In this document: piece after piece, positions 1-7,457 of the stretch
Layout of the letters: every line of letters begins with the position of its first letter
Position numbering within the stretch: position 1 is the stretch's first letter
Assembly (NCBI GenBank): GCA_963735055.1
Contig: CAVTJN010000017.1
Span: 201,143-265,142 of the forward strand
Origin: JBBITI01 sp963735055
GTDB lineage: Bacteria; Chloroflexota; Dehalococcoidia; Dehalococcoidales; UBA2162
Direction: 5' to 3'
DNA: 64,000 nt
The notes under the pieces: model-generated
What the model saw: the letters and a program-made list of their open reading frames with translations, nothing else
Told to the model about the DNA's origin: nothing
The model's database searches: none
Made by a program: the position numbers and the translations under genes

Positions 1-9
1 GGCCGCCGG

Positions 10-105
10 CCAAAATGGTATGAGTACCTCATAGCCGTTGACGAATACAACAGTCCATCCTCGTTTGTTCCGACTATAATCTAGAACATGTATTGACCAT
101 TTTGG
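10..105. promoter_or_regulatory. Promoter region flanked by a 10-bp inverted repeat
   Basis: CCAAAATGGT at 10-19 is repeated exactly in inverted orientation as ACCATTTTGG at 96-105. Between them lies a consensus -10 hexamer TATAAT at 75-80 with no good -35 at 17 bp. The first gene starts at 124 behind a GGAGGT ribosome binding site at 109-114. The arrangement would suit an activator or looping repressor for the small membrane-protein cluster; that role is inferred. Confidence 0.4.
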
Positions 106-123
106 AATGGAGGTAGAGTTCAC

Positions 124-285
124 ATGCCCGTTATAACACTACCGGCTCTTGGTCTGTGGATGGGGATAGCGAGCCTTATTTTTGGCATCATCGTGATGAT
201 CTTCCCCAAGATACTCAACTACCTGATTGGCCTGTATCTCATCATCATCGGCATTATGGCCATAATAGGGTATCTCAACAGGTAG
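124..285 (+). CDS. DUF3096-family small membrane protein
   Basis: This 53-residue ORF begins MPVITLPALGLWMG and consists almost entirely of two hydrophobic helices separated by FPKILNYL. Composition and the FPKILNY motif match the DUF3096 family of tiny membrane proteins, whose function is not known. The start is fixed by a GGAGGT ribosome binding site 9 bp upstream. It is the first gene of a run of small envelope proteins that are commonly found together (Lmo0937-like, YtxH), which suggests a stress or envelope role by association only. Confidence 0.7.
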   Translation: MPVITLPALGLWMGIASLIFGIIVMIFPKILNYLIGLYLIIIGIMAIIGYLNR

Positions 286-370
286 GGGCTCGGCCGGACC
301 GCACCGTTCCGGGTTTGACCGGGAATACCCGGAGCATAGAAGATCCGGGCAGAACGAATAAGGAGGGGGT

Positions 371-523
371 ATGCTCAATCTACTGGTGATCATCGGTATT
401 ATCCTTTTGGTCCTGTGGCTGTTGGGTCTGTTTGCGTTCCACGCCGGTGGGATAATCAATATCCTGCTCATCATCGGGATCATCCTGGTGATTGTGTGGC
501 TGTGGCGGCGGGTAAGACGTTAA
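371..523 (+). CDS. Lmo0937-family small membrane protein
   Basis: The 50-residue product starts MLNLLVIIGIILLVLWLLG and has two membrane helices around a short FHAGGIINI turn, ending in basic residues (WRRVRR). This is the pattern of the Lmo0937/DUF5670 family of very small membrane proteins, often general-stress genes in Firmicutes. The AAGGAGGGGGT ribosome binding site abuts the ATG. It is co-oriented with the DUF3096 gene 85 bp upstream. Confidence 0.7.
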   Translation: MLNLLVIIGIILLVLWLLGLFAFHAGGIINILLIIGIILVIVWLWRRVRR

Positions 524-595
524 AAAGGGGCAAGGGGCTCGATTTTGGTGAGGAGGTGACAGAAGACGGGTATCGAATGGTTTCGTGACCTGAGT

Positions 596-859
596 GTGAC
601 CATCCTGGGATTTGTGACCTCGGCCGTCCTCATCTTCATCGCAGTACTCGCCTACCGTCTGTACCGGTCAACCCAGTCCACGCTGATGGTGGTTAAGGCA
701 GCGTCGAAAGTGGCATATGATACCGCGATCCTGGTGCAGGAGGGTGTCAAGTCGCTGCTTCCCATACTGGCGCTGGTGCAAGGCATTCGAGGCGGATTCG
801 AGGCCATCCTGAAGATGTTCAAGAAGGAAAGTAACGAAGGGGGCAACAAAGGTGAATAG
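596..859 (+). CDS. Small membrane-anchored protein, DUF948-like
   Basis: An N-terminal membrane helix (LGFVTSAVLIFIAVLAY) is followed by a helical, partly amphipathic tail rich in Ala, Val and Lys. DUF948 proteins of this shape usually sit next to YtxH proteins, as here: the next gene overlaps by 8 bp. The GTG start at 596 is the first standard start in frame, but the strong Shine-Dalgarno AGGAGGTGAC lies at 551-560, about 35 bp too far upstream. The frame is open from 560, so translation may begin earlier at a non-standard codon (giving an IEWFRDLS N-terminus) or a base may be wrong there. Confidence 0.55.
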   Translation: MTILGFVTSAVLIFIAVLAYRLYRSTQSTLMVVKAASKVAYDTAILVQEGVKSLLPILALVQGIRGGFEAILKMFKKESNEGGNKGE

Positions 860-1097
860 GGATCATGCGATCGGTTTTGGCATCGGACTATTGACCGGCG
901 CGGTCATTGGCGGGGTTATCGGGCTGTTATATGCGCCTAAGCCGGGCAAAGAGACCAGGCAACTAATCAAAGACAAGGCCGTTGACTTGGGGGAAGCGGT
1001 CAAGTACAAGACCGTCGAAGTGGTTGACGCGGTCAAGGATGCGGCGGCTGAGGCAAGCCGTAAGGGACACGCGGCAGTCCAGGCACTAAAGAGCTGA
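852..1097 (+). CDS. YtxH domain-containing protein
   Basis: The product is 81 residues with a glycine-rich membrane segment (FGIGLLTGAVIGGVIGLLYAP) followed by the PKPGKETR turn and a long charged helix, the classic YtxH/DUF883 arrangement. YtxH proteins are small general-stress envelope proteins in Bacillus and many other phyla; molecular role unknown. The GTG start overlaps the end of the previous gene, indicating translational coupling. Confidence 0.75.
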   Translation: MNRDHAIGFGIGLLTGAVIGGVIGLLYAPKPGKETRQLIKDKAVDLGEAVKYKTVEVVDAVKDAAAEASRKGHAAVQALKS

Positions 1098-1103
1098 CAC
1101 CGT

Positions 1104-1289
1104 TTGCAGGGACCGTCGGCCAGATGGCCAGACGGTGAGCCACAGGCCGTGCAGGATCTGGTGAGCCAGTTCCGGCGCGGTCTTTCCGGCGAGGGATCAC
1201 GCGTGCCGTCGTTCTCAGGAGTCGTCCAGCAAGTCGTTGAGGAACTCGTCAAGTTACTGGCTGTTGACGGCAGTGGGGGTTTGATTTGA
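1104..1289 (+). CDS. Hypothetical short ORF after ytxH
   Basis: A 61-codon ORF with a TTG start lies in the same frame as ytxH, six bases after its stop, and ends overlapping the AI-2E gene start. The C-terminal part (VVQQVVEELVKLL) could form a helix. There is no ribosome binding site and no family I recognise. It may be a former C-terminal extension of the YtxH protein, or simply an open stretch between genes. Confidence 0.2.
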   Translation: MQGPSARWPDGEPQAVQDLVSQFRRGLSGEGSRVPSFSGVVQQVVEELVKLLAVDGSGGLI

Positions 1290-2390
1290 ACTCAGTCGGT
1301 GCGCTTCTCAGAAAGCACTGGCAACTCATCGTCTTCATACTGGGCATGGTTTTCGTCTTCTGGTTGCTCTGGATGCTTCGAAACGTCCTTCTGCCTTTTG
1401 TGGTCGGTTTCATTATCGCCTATTTGCTCCTGCCGATCATCAGGTGGGTTGAGCGACGTTGAGAGACGCGTCCCGTTCGTGGGCAAGAAGCCGAAGCTAA
1501 GACAGCTGAGACGGATTTCCGCCATCGCGGTGGTGTATATTCTGTCCCTGGGCGTCGTCGGACTTGCCCTCTTCTATGTCGTCACAACCATAGCCAAAGC
1601 CTTTGGGACGCTGACGCAGGATGCCTCGCAGATCCTTCCGAATGGCCTGGAAACAATAACGGCATGGCTCAAGTCTTTGGATATGCTGTCGAGTCCATCA
1701 ATTCAGGCCAATATCGACGCCTACGCGGCGAACGTCGCCGCTGACGCTGCCGGGTACACTGACTGATTTTCTGACGCGCTGGGGTGAAGGTTATCCAGAC
1801 TTCGGCAGGGATGATTCTGGGGTTTATCATCATGCCGGTTTTCACCTTCTTCCTTCTTAAGGACTGGGACCGACTGCGTGACCGTTTTTACGCGGCGCTA
1901 CCGAAATGGACCCGGATACATACCAAGAACATCTTCTCCATTCTCCAGAATGCGGTGGTGCGCTATATTCGCGGCCAGATGCTGCTCGGGCTGGCGGTTG
2001 CGGTTCTGTCCTACATTCTGCTTACTGTTCTACGGATTAGTTTCGCTCTACCGCTAGCCATCTTTGCCGGTGTGCTGGACCTCGTTCCCTCGGTTGGACC
2101 CTGGCTGGGCGGCGCCCTGGCGGTCCTGGTCACGCTGGCAACGGACCCTGACAAAGTCATCTGGGTGGGTGCGGGGTATGTGGTGATTCAGCTGCTGGAG
2201 AACCAGGTGCTGGGGCCCAGAATTCAGGGGGCGCAGATGGAGATTCATCCGGCGTTTCTGCTGGTGCTGAGCGTTCTGGGAGCGTACTTTGCCGGAATAC
2301 TGGGGTTCATTATCGTCCTGCCCCTCACCATGTCGTGATGAAGGTCTTCAAGTACCTGCGGGATAGCACGATCGACGGCAGTATTGGCTA
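1286..2390 (+). pseudogene. AI-2E family transporter, frame-disrupted
   Basis: Three reading frames together encode a protein of the AI-2E transporter (PF01594) type. The N-terminus is at 1286-1462 (LLPFVVGFIIAYLLLPIIRW), the middle at about 1460-1766 (ISAIAVVYILSLGVVGLAL), and the C-terminal core at 1784-2338 (VFTFFLLKDWDR, LVPSVGPWLGG), with a last short segment to 2390. Frames break near 1455, 1760, 1784 and 2330. The first break is an imperfect 10-bp tandem duplication, GTTGAGCGAC then GTTGAGAGAC at 1448-1467; removing one copy restores WVERRVPFVG. Family members are polytopic exporters of varied substrates. Confidence 0.75.
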
Positions 2391-2477
2391 GTCTCATCCA
2401 GCCGTTGGTGGGGATGGACACGGCGCCGTCACCTGACGCCGTGGAACTGACGATGAAGACAAGAGCGGAGGTCAAGA

Positions 2478-2582
2478 ATGCGCTGCCTATTCAGGCTCGG
2501 CTCCCTGGTGGTAATAGCGGTAATCGTTCTTCTTGTCGTGTTGTATGTCCGCGGGTGCTTCACCATCCCGGGGTTGGGCTGA
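2478..2582 (+). CDS. Putative 34-residue membrane peptide
   Basis: A GGAGGT ribosome binding site 5 bp before the ATG precedes a 34-codon ORF. The product has a basic N-terminus (MRCLFRLGS), one hydrophobic segment of about 15 residues (LVVIAVIVLLVVLYV) and a short RGCFTIPGLG tail. No family is recognised. The good translation signal and clear membrane-peptide layout support it as real. Confidence 0.45.
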   Translation: MRCLFRLGSLVVIAVIVLLVVLYVRGCFTIPGLG

Positions 2583-2600
2583 ATTGCCGGCCGGCGTTCA

Positions 2601-2956
2601 ATGCCGGGACGCAGGAAGCGGGCCCCGGCAAGGGCACGTAAGGCTACGCCGGGAAGACAGGCGGAAGCGCTGCCCGAAAACGAGTTCGGGCCCGCGGGCG
2701 GGCACGACCGGTAATCGAGCCCGTCGAACCCGGCCAAGAACGAACGACTGAAGCCGAGGGACTCACTTCAGTAAAGCCGCCGCTGTCGGCGGAGGCTCGA
2801 GGACTGCTTGCCAAGGTGGACGATGGTGGAATACCATTGATGATAACACGGAATCTGGAGCGGATCGCCGGCGAACATGGCATCGCGGTGCGAGGCGACA
2901 TGACTCCGAATGATCTGGTAGACCGTTTGCGTGAATTGGCCCGAGCCAGCGGATGA
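2601..2956 (+). CDS. Hypothetical basic protein with Rho-N/SAP-like C-terminus, possible frameshift
   Basis: The frame ending at 2956 is open from 2642 and finishes with a small helical domain (ITRNLERIAGEHGI, then TPNDLVDRLRELARA). This resembles Rho N-terminal or SAP-type helix-extended-loop-helix domains, which often bind nucleic acid. The only plausible ATG, at 2601, is in another frame (MPGRRKRAPARARK, very basic) and would need one indel near 2708 to join. Alternative starts are the GTG or ATG codons inside the C-terminal part. Both the domain reading and the joined model are tentative. Confidence 0.35.
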
Positions 2957-3057
2957 CCTGTGAACCGCTGCCATTCTAGATCGGCTTCTCCAGATCGCCT
3001 CGAACCCGATGCCGCAACTGGTTCGGAAATACGGCCGGATGGCGCAGGACTAACGAA

Positions 3058-3356
3058 ATGATTAAGGTAATTATCGGGTACAAAGTGCAACCAGGGCGCA
3101 GATGTGCAGTCGGTTTTCCAACAACTGAGATCGCACGCGATGACGTATCCCGGCTACATAGGTTCCGAGAACCTGCGAAGCGAACAGGATAAGTCGATAG
3201 TGGCCATGGTACAGAACTGGGACAAGATGGAAGATTGGAAGTCCTGGGAAACGTCCTCGATACAGGCAGGCCATACTCAAGGAAGCGGGGCGGTCCCTGC
3301 AGGAAGAACCGAGGGTGACGGTATTTCGAATTATTCCTACCGGGGGCTGGGGTTAG
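3058..3356 (+). pseudogene. Antibiotic biosynthesis monooxygenase (ABM) family protein, frame-disrupted
   Basis: Joining three frames gives about 98 residues: MIKVIIGYKVQPG, then QSVFQQLRSHAMTYPGYIGS and IVAMVQNWDKMEDWKSWETS, then ILKEAGRSLQEEPRVTVFRI. This is the one-domain ferredoxin-like fold of ABM proteins, with the Y-P-G-Y and W-x-S-x-E-x-W-x-x-W type signatures. Frames break near 3100 and near 3265. ABM proteins include small monooxygenases and heme-degrading enzymes; the substrate cannot be inferred here. Its 3' end overlaps the end of the convergent gene on the minus strand. Confidence 0.6.
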
Positions 3357-4383
3357 ACCCCGTGGGACTTATCTTCAACCCGCGGCTCCGTACCAGGTGG
3401 GCGTAGAATGGCAAGCTAACAAAGAACGGCACGAAGTTGTTGGCGACGCGGAATAGTATTGCCGCCAACGCTGCCTGGGCGAAGGGCACCCCCAGAAGGG
3501 CAAACACTCCCGCCATTGACGCTTCCTGCACCCCCAGCCCGCCGGGAACCATGGACAGGTTTCCGGCCGAGATACCGATACTGAAACCAGCCAGCAGCAC
3601 GTTGACGGAGGGACCTTTCCCCAGTGCGGCAAAGCAGAACCACAGGCCGCCGGCGGAAAGCACCCAATCCGCCCCCTCGACCAGCACCAGCCCGACCAAC
3701 AGCAGGCGGTGCCGCTTGAATCCCCCCAAACCCCTGGAGAGGGCGCCGTCCAAGTCGTTCATGAATGCACTTATGTCTTTATGACTTACCCACTTCCAGA
3801 CGGTCTTGACCAGGCGCAGCACCCATTGCCTCAAGGAACGGACTACCATGATGGCCGTGACCAGGACAAACAAGGCCACAACCATGACTGCGGCAAAGAT
3901 CACGGTCGCCGGGCTGCTTCCGAGGACTACGCGCCCAAAGAGCATGGAAATGAGACCGACGATGAAAAGGGCGAGTATCACCACGTTGCTGACGAACGAA
4001 TGGAATAGCGATGCGGCGACGATTTCACCCGAATCAAGGCCCCGCTGCTTGGTCAACATGACACGCATCGAGTGCGCCGGCGCCCCGGCTAATGCCATGA
4101 CATTGTTCAAGGTGCTTGAGACGAATCCGATCTCAAGCAACTCCAGAGAACCCATCTTTATGGAAAAGGCGCGGTTTACCAGAACGTACCCGTAGCTCAG
4201 GCAGACGTCGGATGCCAGACACGAGGCCACCGCCAACGCGGTGTATTGCCAGGTCGCTTGTGCCAGTACCTGGCTGACCTCCCTCCATTTGACGGCAACC
4301 AGAACCGCGGCCACGACCACGAATGCGCCGACAACCAGGGCAATGGTGCGGGAGCGGCGGGGGCTGAGCAACCTCAATGTCAT
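3337..4383 (-). CDS. Flippase-like integral membrane protein (LPG synthase TM family)
   Basis: The roughly 348-residue product has eight or so hydrophobic segments and the hallmarks of the lysylphosphatidylglycerol synthase transmembrane/UPF0104 family: SSTLNNVMALAGAPAHSMR in the first half and GNLSMVPGGLGVQEASM in the second. Family members move or modify lipids or polyisoprenoid glycans. I chose the ATG at 4383 (MTLRLLSPRRSRT) rather than the upstream ATG at 4413 because a GGAG lies about 12 bp before it and the basic N-terminus then leads directly into the first helix. Intact, unlike its neighbours. Confidence 0.7.
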   Translation of the reverse strand: MTLRLLSPRRSRTIALVVGAFVVVAAVLVAVKWREVSQVLAQATWQYTALAVASCLASDVCLSYGYVLVNRAFSIKMGSLELLEIGFVSSTLNNVMALAGAPAHSMRVMLTKQRGLDSGEIVAASLFHSFVSNVVILALFIVGLISMLFGRVVLGSSPATVIFAAVMVVALFVLVTAIMVVRSLRQWVLRLVKTVWKWVSHKDISAFMNDLDGALSRGLGGFKRHRLLLVGLVLVEGADWVLSAGGLWFCFAALGKGPSVNVLLAGFSIGISAGNLSMVPGGLGVQEASMAGVFALLGVPFAQAALAAILFRVANNFVPFFVSLPFYAHLVRSRGLKISPTGSNPSPR

Positions 4384-4553
4384 AGCGGAGCATCTCCAGG
4401 ATTGATTATACACACTCCGTACGACCTGCCGCCCTCAAGACACATAGAGATTTCATCTTTATTTAATCCGGTGTTCATCTCTGACGCCTACAATGGGGCT
4501 GACGGGGCCTGCTACCTGCTAAGTTCGGATCAGCAACTATAGGAGGTATTGAG

Positions 4554-5136
4554 GTGTTCCACAGAATCCTTGTGTGTCTGGACCACTCCAAGCTGGATGA
4601 CCAAGTCCTGCCCTACGTCTCCGCCGAGGCTCACCGGTTCGGCAGCAAGATCGTCCTCCTCCACGTCTGCAAGAGGGATTTCCGCAGCTTCGACCTGCCC
4701 GCTTCCGGCCAATTCAGTTACATTCCGACCGATCTCATATTCAGAGAATTCCTGGAGCGATGGAACCGTACCGCGGCTGTATTTGCGACGGATCGCGAAC
4801 AAATTGGAGCGCGACGGAATTGACGCCGAGCCGATGATTGTTGAGGGGACGGGCACGGTGGCGGAAGTCATCAAAGACTTCGCCGAAGAGAACTCCATCG
4901 ACCTCATTGCGATGGCGAGCCGCCGCCGCCGGGGGTTGAAGCGCCTTGTATTTGGCAGTGTGGCCGACGCGGTGGCCGGGATGACGGCCATCCCGGTTCT
5001 GCTGGTAAAGCCGGGCGGTAACAGAACCCTCAGTCAGATTGGGCTGGTTGGGGCGGGTGGTATGTGGGACGTTGATGAAGATATCGCGCCGTCAGGCTGG
5101 CAGCAGGAGCTCGACCCAGTCTCGCTCGCAGGGTGA
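4554..5136 (+). pseudogene. Universal stress protein (UspA family), frameshifted
   Basis: The first frame from the GTG at 4554 gives FHRILVCLDHSKLDDQVLPY, the typical UspA start, behind an AGGAGGT site at 4541-4547. After a shift near 4770 the second frame gives LERDGIDAEPMIVEGTGTV and IDLIAMASRRRRGLKRLVF followed by GSVADAV. The ATP-binding signature G-2x-G-9x-G-(S/T) is altered: RRRRGLKRLVFGSVAD keeps the last part only. One base change would restore a protein of about 150 residues plus a short tail. Confidence 0.65.
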
Positions 5137-5276
5137 TGGCCCGCGCATGGCGCCCATAGCCGGGGAGCACTGGGGAAGTCATGACAGAAGGCCGTCCGGC
5201 CGGCGACACGCGGGAAATGCTACTACCATCAGACCTATCGCGGGCGGAAGCGCCTGATCCGATCCGACGGCATGAG

Positions 5277-5882
5277 CTACTTCCGGTTTGTCCCGTATGC
5301 GCCGTGGCGTTCGATGAATTCCTCCGGGTACTTGAAGTTCATCTTGATCAGGGACACCATTTGTCGGCCCAATCGGTGAGCGGCGCTCATGCATTGAACC
5401 ATATTCTTGAGTTCACCCGGGTTGGAAACATACGCAGCGATGGTGTTCGCCGGAAGCATGCGACGCTGCACGATGAAGAAACTGTAGTCTTTCAGAGCGT
5501 CCACGAGCCCCAGACTGCCGCAGACTACTACAACCCCGGCCACCTTGTTGGTCAGGTTCCTGCCTGGCTGATTTAATGCGATGGTCCGGTCCATGATGGT
5601 CTTCGCTTGACCGGTCATCCCCCAGAAGTATATGGGCGTGCCGAAGACGATACCATCGGCTTCGACTATCTTGTTGTACAGTTCCTGCATGTCATCCGCC
5701 AAGTGGCATGCTGCTGTGGTGGCGCATGATCGGCAGCCGTCACACGGCTGAATGACCTTTCCTGATACGCTGTAGAGTTCCACGTCTGCCTTTTCATCCC
5801 GTGCCCCACGGAGGACCTCCTCAAGCACGGTCACCGTGTTTCCATTTTTCCTGGGACTACCTGATATGGCTAAGATCTTCAT
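5277..5882 (-). CDS. Iron-sulfur flavoprotein / NADPH-dependent FMN reductase family
   Basis: The 201-residue protein begins MKILAISGSPRKNGNT, the phosphate-binding loop for FMN in flavodoxin-like reductases (PF03358). Residues near 48-59 contain a compact cysteine motif, PCDGCRSCATTAAC (C-x2-C-x2-C-x5-C), characteristic of Isf-type iron-sulfur flavoproteins, which carry FMN and one [4Fe-4S] cluster and accept electrons from ferredoxin in anaerobes. FGTPIYFWGMTGQAKTIMDR is the second flavin-binding region. A close paralog lies at 34859-35458 with the same organisation. Confidence 0.8.
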   Translation of the reverse strand: MKILAISGSPRKNGNTVTVLEEVLRGARDEKADVELYSVSGKVIQPCDGCRSCATTAACHLADDMQELYNKIVEADGIVFGTPIYFWGMTGQAKTIMDRTIALNQPGRNLTNKVAGVVVVCGSLGLVDALKDYSFFIVQRRMLPANTIAAYVSNPGELKNMVQCMSAAHRLGRQMVSLIKMNFKYPEEFIERHGAYGTNRK

Positions 5883-5935
5883 CTTCTCTCCACCTGACGC
5901 GCTAAGAAATCAATTGAATGAAGGACCGCCCGGCA

Positions 5936-6706
5936 TTATCCGCCGGTCATTTCCCTGGCCAGTTCAACTATCCGCGGCAAGACATCGCCGATCCTCTCAT
6001 TAATGACGACGTCCGCGTAAATGTCATGCGGAGTGTCCATAATGTTGATGATGACGAGCCGCGCACCTGCATCCCTGGCGATCAGAGGTATCTCGGCGGC
6101 CGGGTATACCACCAGTGATGAACCGCAGACGAGGAGCAAGTCGCACCCGGCGGCCCTTCGTCGCGCCTCATTGGTCTGTTGCTCAGGCATAGCTTGGCCG
6201 AACTGAATAACGTCGGGCTTCAAGGTGCCGCCACATGCCTCGCACTTGGGCACTTTCTCGCCGGCCTCGAGCCTGACCTGAACGTCTTCACTGGGATATC
6301 TGCGCCCGCAGCCGAGGCACAGGGCCCTGGTCCAGGTGCCGTGGAGTTCGATCACCTTCTCGGCCGGGACCCCGGACTTCTGATGGAGTCCATCACCGTC
6401 TTGGGTAATGACACAGTCGAGCTTTCCCATTCGGTGCAGTTCGGCGATGGCCATGTGGCCAGCGTTCGGAACGGCCGCGGCGATAATCGGCCAGAGCGTC
6501 TTCTGACGCTCCCAATACTTCTCGCGGCTCGTCTGGCTTGACAGGAACTTCTGATAGGTAAGCTCGCTAGGGTCATACCTATCCCAGATGCCGCCGGGAC
6601 TCCGGAAATCGGGAATTCCCGATTCCGTGCTGATGCCTGCGCCGGTGAAAACCACAATGCTTCTCGATGCATGGATGATGTCAGCAACAATGTCTATCTG
6701 GCTCAT
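5936..6706 (-). CDS. Sirtuin-type NAD-dependent protein deacylase with altered QN motif
   Basis: The product shows the SIR2 landmarks in order: GAGISTESGIPDFR (NAD loop), ELHGTW with the catalytic His, and two zinc-binding pairs CLGC and CEAC, then FGQAMPE and a C-terminal GSSLVVYPAAEIP segment. Length of about 256 residues is usual for bacterial sirtuins. The normally invariant Gln-Asn-(Ile/Val)-Asp motif reads Gln-Asp-Gly-Asp (TQDGDGLHQKSG), confirmed at nucleotide level (CAA GAC GGT GAT). The ATG at 6706 directly follows an in-frame GTG; the exact start is uncertain by one codon. Confidence 0.85.
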   Translation of the reverse strand: MSQIDIVADIIHASRSIVVFTGAGISTESGIPDFRSPGGIWDRYDPSELTYQKFLSSQTSREKYWERQKTLWPIIAAAVPNAGHMAIAELHRMGKLDCVITQDGDGLHQKSGVPAEKVIELHGTWTRALCLGCGRRYPSEDVQVRLEAGEKVPKCEACGGTLKPDVIQFGQAMPEQQTNEARRRAAGCDLLLVCGSSLVVYPAAEIPLIARDAGARLVIINIMDTPHDIYADVVINERIGDVLPRIVELAREMTGG

Positions 6707-6838
6707 CACTTACCACTCGCATGGTCTTCGGGCACGACGAATCAGTGCACGTCTCTGCACGGCGATCTCTCTATTCGGGCAGATCTCACAGGGTCAGCAA
6801 CGGCTGGTATCTTACTATTCCGGTTCCACCAGGTTCTG

Positions 6839-7285
6839 TCACGGTTCGCCCCACCGGTATTTCGGGTTCCGGCGCAGTGTGTCAACACCGCAATTCAGGC
6901 ATAGTCCATTGTGACAGCATATCACCGCCCCGCATTCATGGCAGCGCCATCTCGCTTCTTCTTCTGCCAGGAACTGTTCCATGCCGTGCTCCTTGATGAA
7001 ACCGAGGTTTTCTATCATGCTCATGTGATACTTGGTGCGGTACCTCTTGTCGAGAGTCTTCAGCCGCCGGCAGGGAAAATCACTGCACTCATGGCAGAAC
7101 CGGACAAGTCCTTTCCCCAGGAGATCGCATTGCTGTTTCATGAAGGCGCAGTTCTTGCCTCGGGGCAAACAGCCGGGGCAGTACGTCTTGCTGAATCCCT
7201 GGCTCTTCAGGTCATGTTTCATTGCCAGGTAGCTGACGCAGATGCCGCAATTCATTCCGCAGGGCGCTATGAGTTTCTCTTCCAT
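6839..7285 (-). CDS. DUF3795 domain-containing cysteine-rich protein
   Basis: The 148-residue product starts EKLIAPCGMNCGICVSYLA, the defining CGxxCxxC opening of DUF3795. Further Cys clusters follow: CPGCLPRGKNC, FCHECSDFPC and CHECGAVICCHNGLCLNCG. DUF3795 proteins are abundant in anaerobic bacteria and archaea and are presumed metal-binding; no activity is established. It is co-oriented with the sirtuin gene 130 bp downstream. Confidence 0.8.
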   Translation of the reverse strand: MEEKLIAPCGMNCGICVSYLAMKHDLKSQGFSKTYCPGCLPRGKNCAFMKQQCDLLGKGLVRFCHECSDFPCRRLKTLDKRYRTKYHMSMIENLGFIKEHGMEQFLAEEEARWRCHECGAVICCHNGLCLNCGVDTLRRNPKYRWGEP

Positions 7286-7457
7286 CGGGAGGTATTATTG
7301 CACAGAGGGAATGATTTGGGAAGACGTGTCGAATGAGAGCTGAAACAGTCAATGCGTGTTCTTGACACTCATTTCGAGCTGCGTTAGACTACCGCAGAAG
7401 CGGGCGGCCGGATGGTGGTCAGTCGAATCGCGTAGCGAAGGAACGGAGGTCAGGCAG

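Noticed and set aside
1286..2390. Stop codons in the AI-2E gene as recoding (TGA as an amino acid)
   Set aside because: The continuation is in different frames, so reading through TGA would not restore the protein; TGA is also a normal stop for many genes here.
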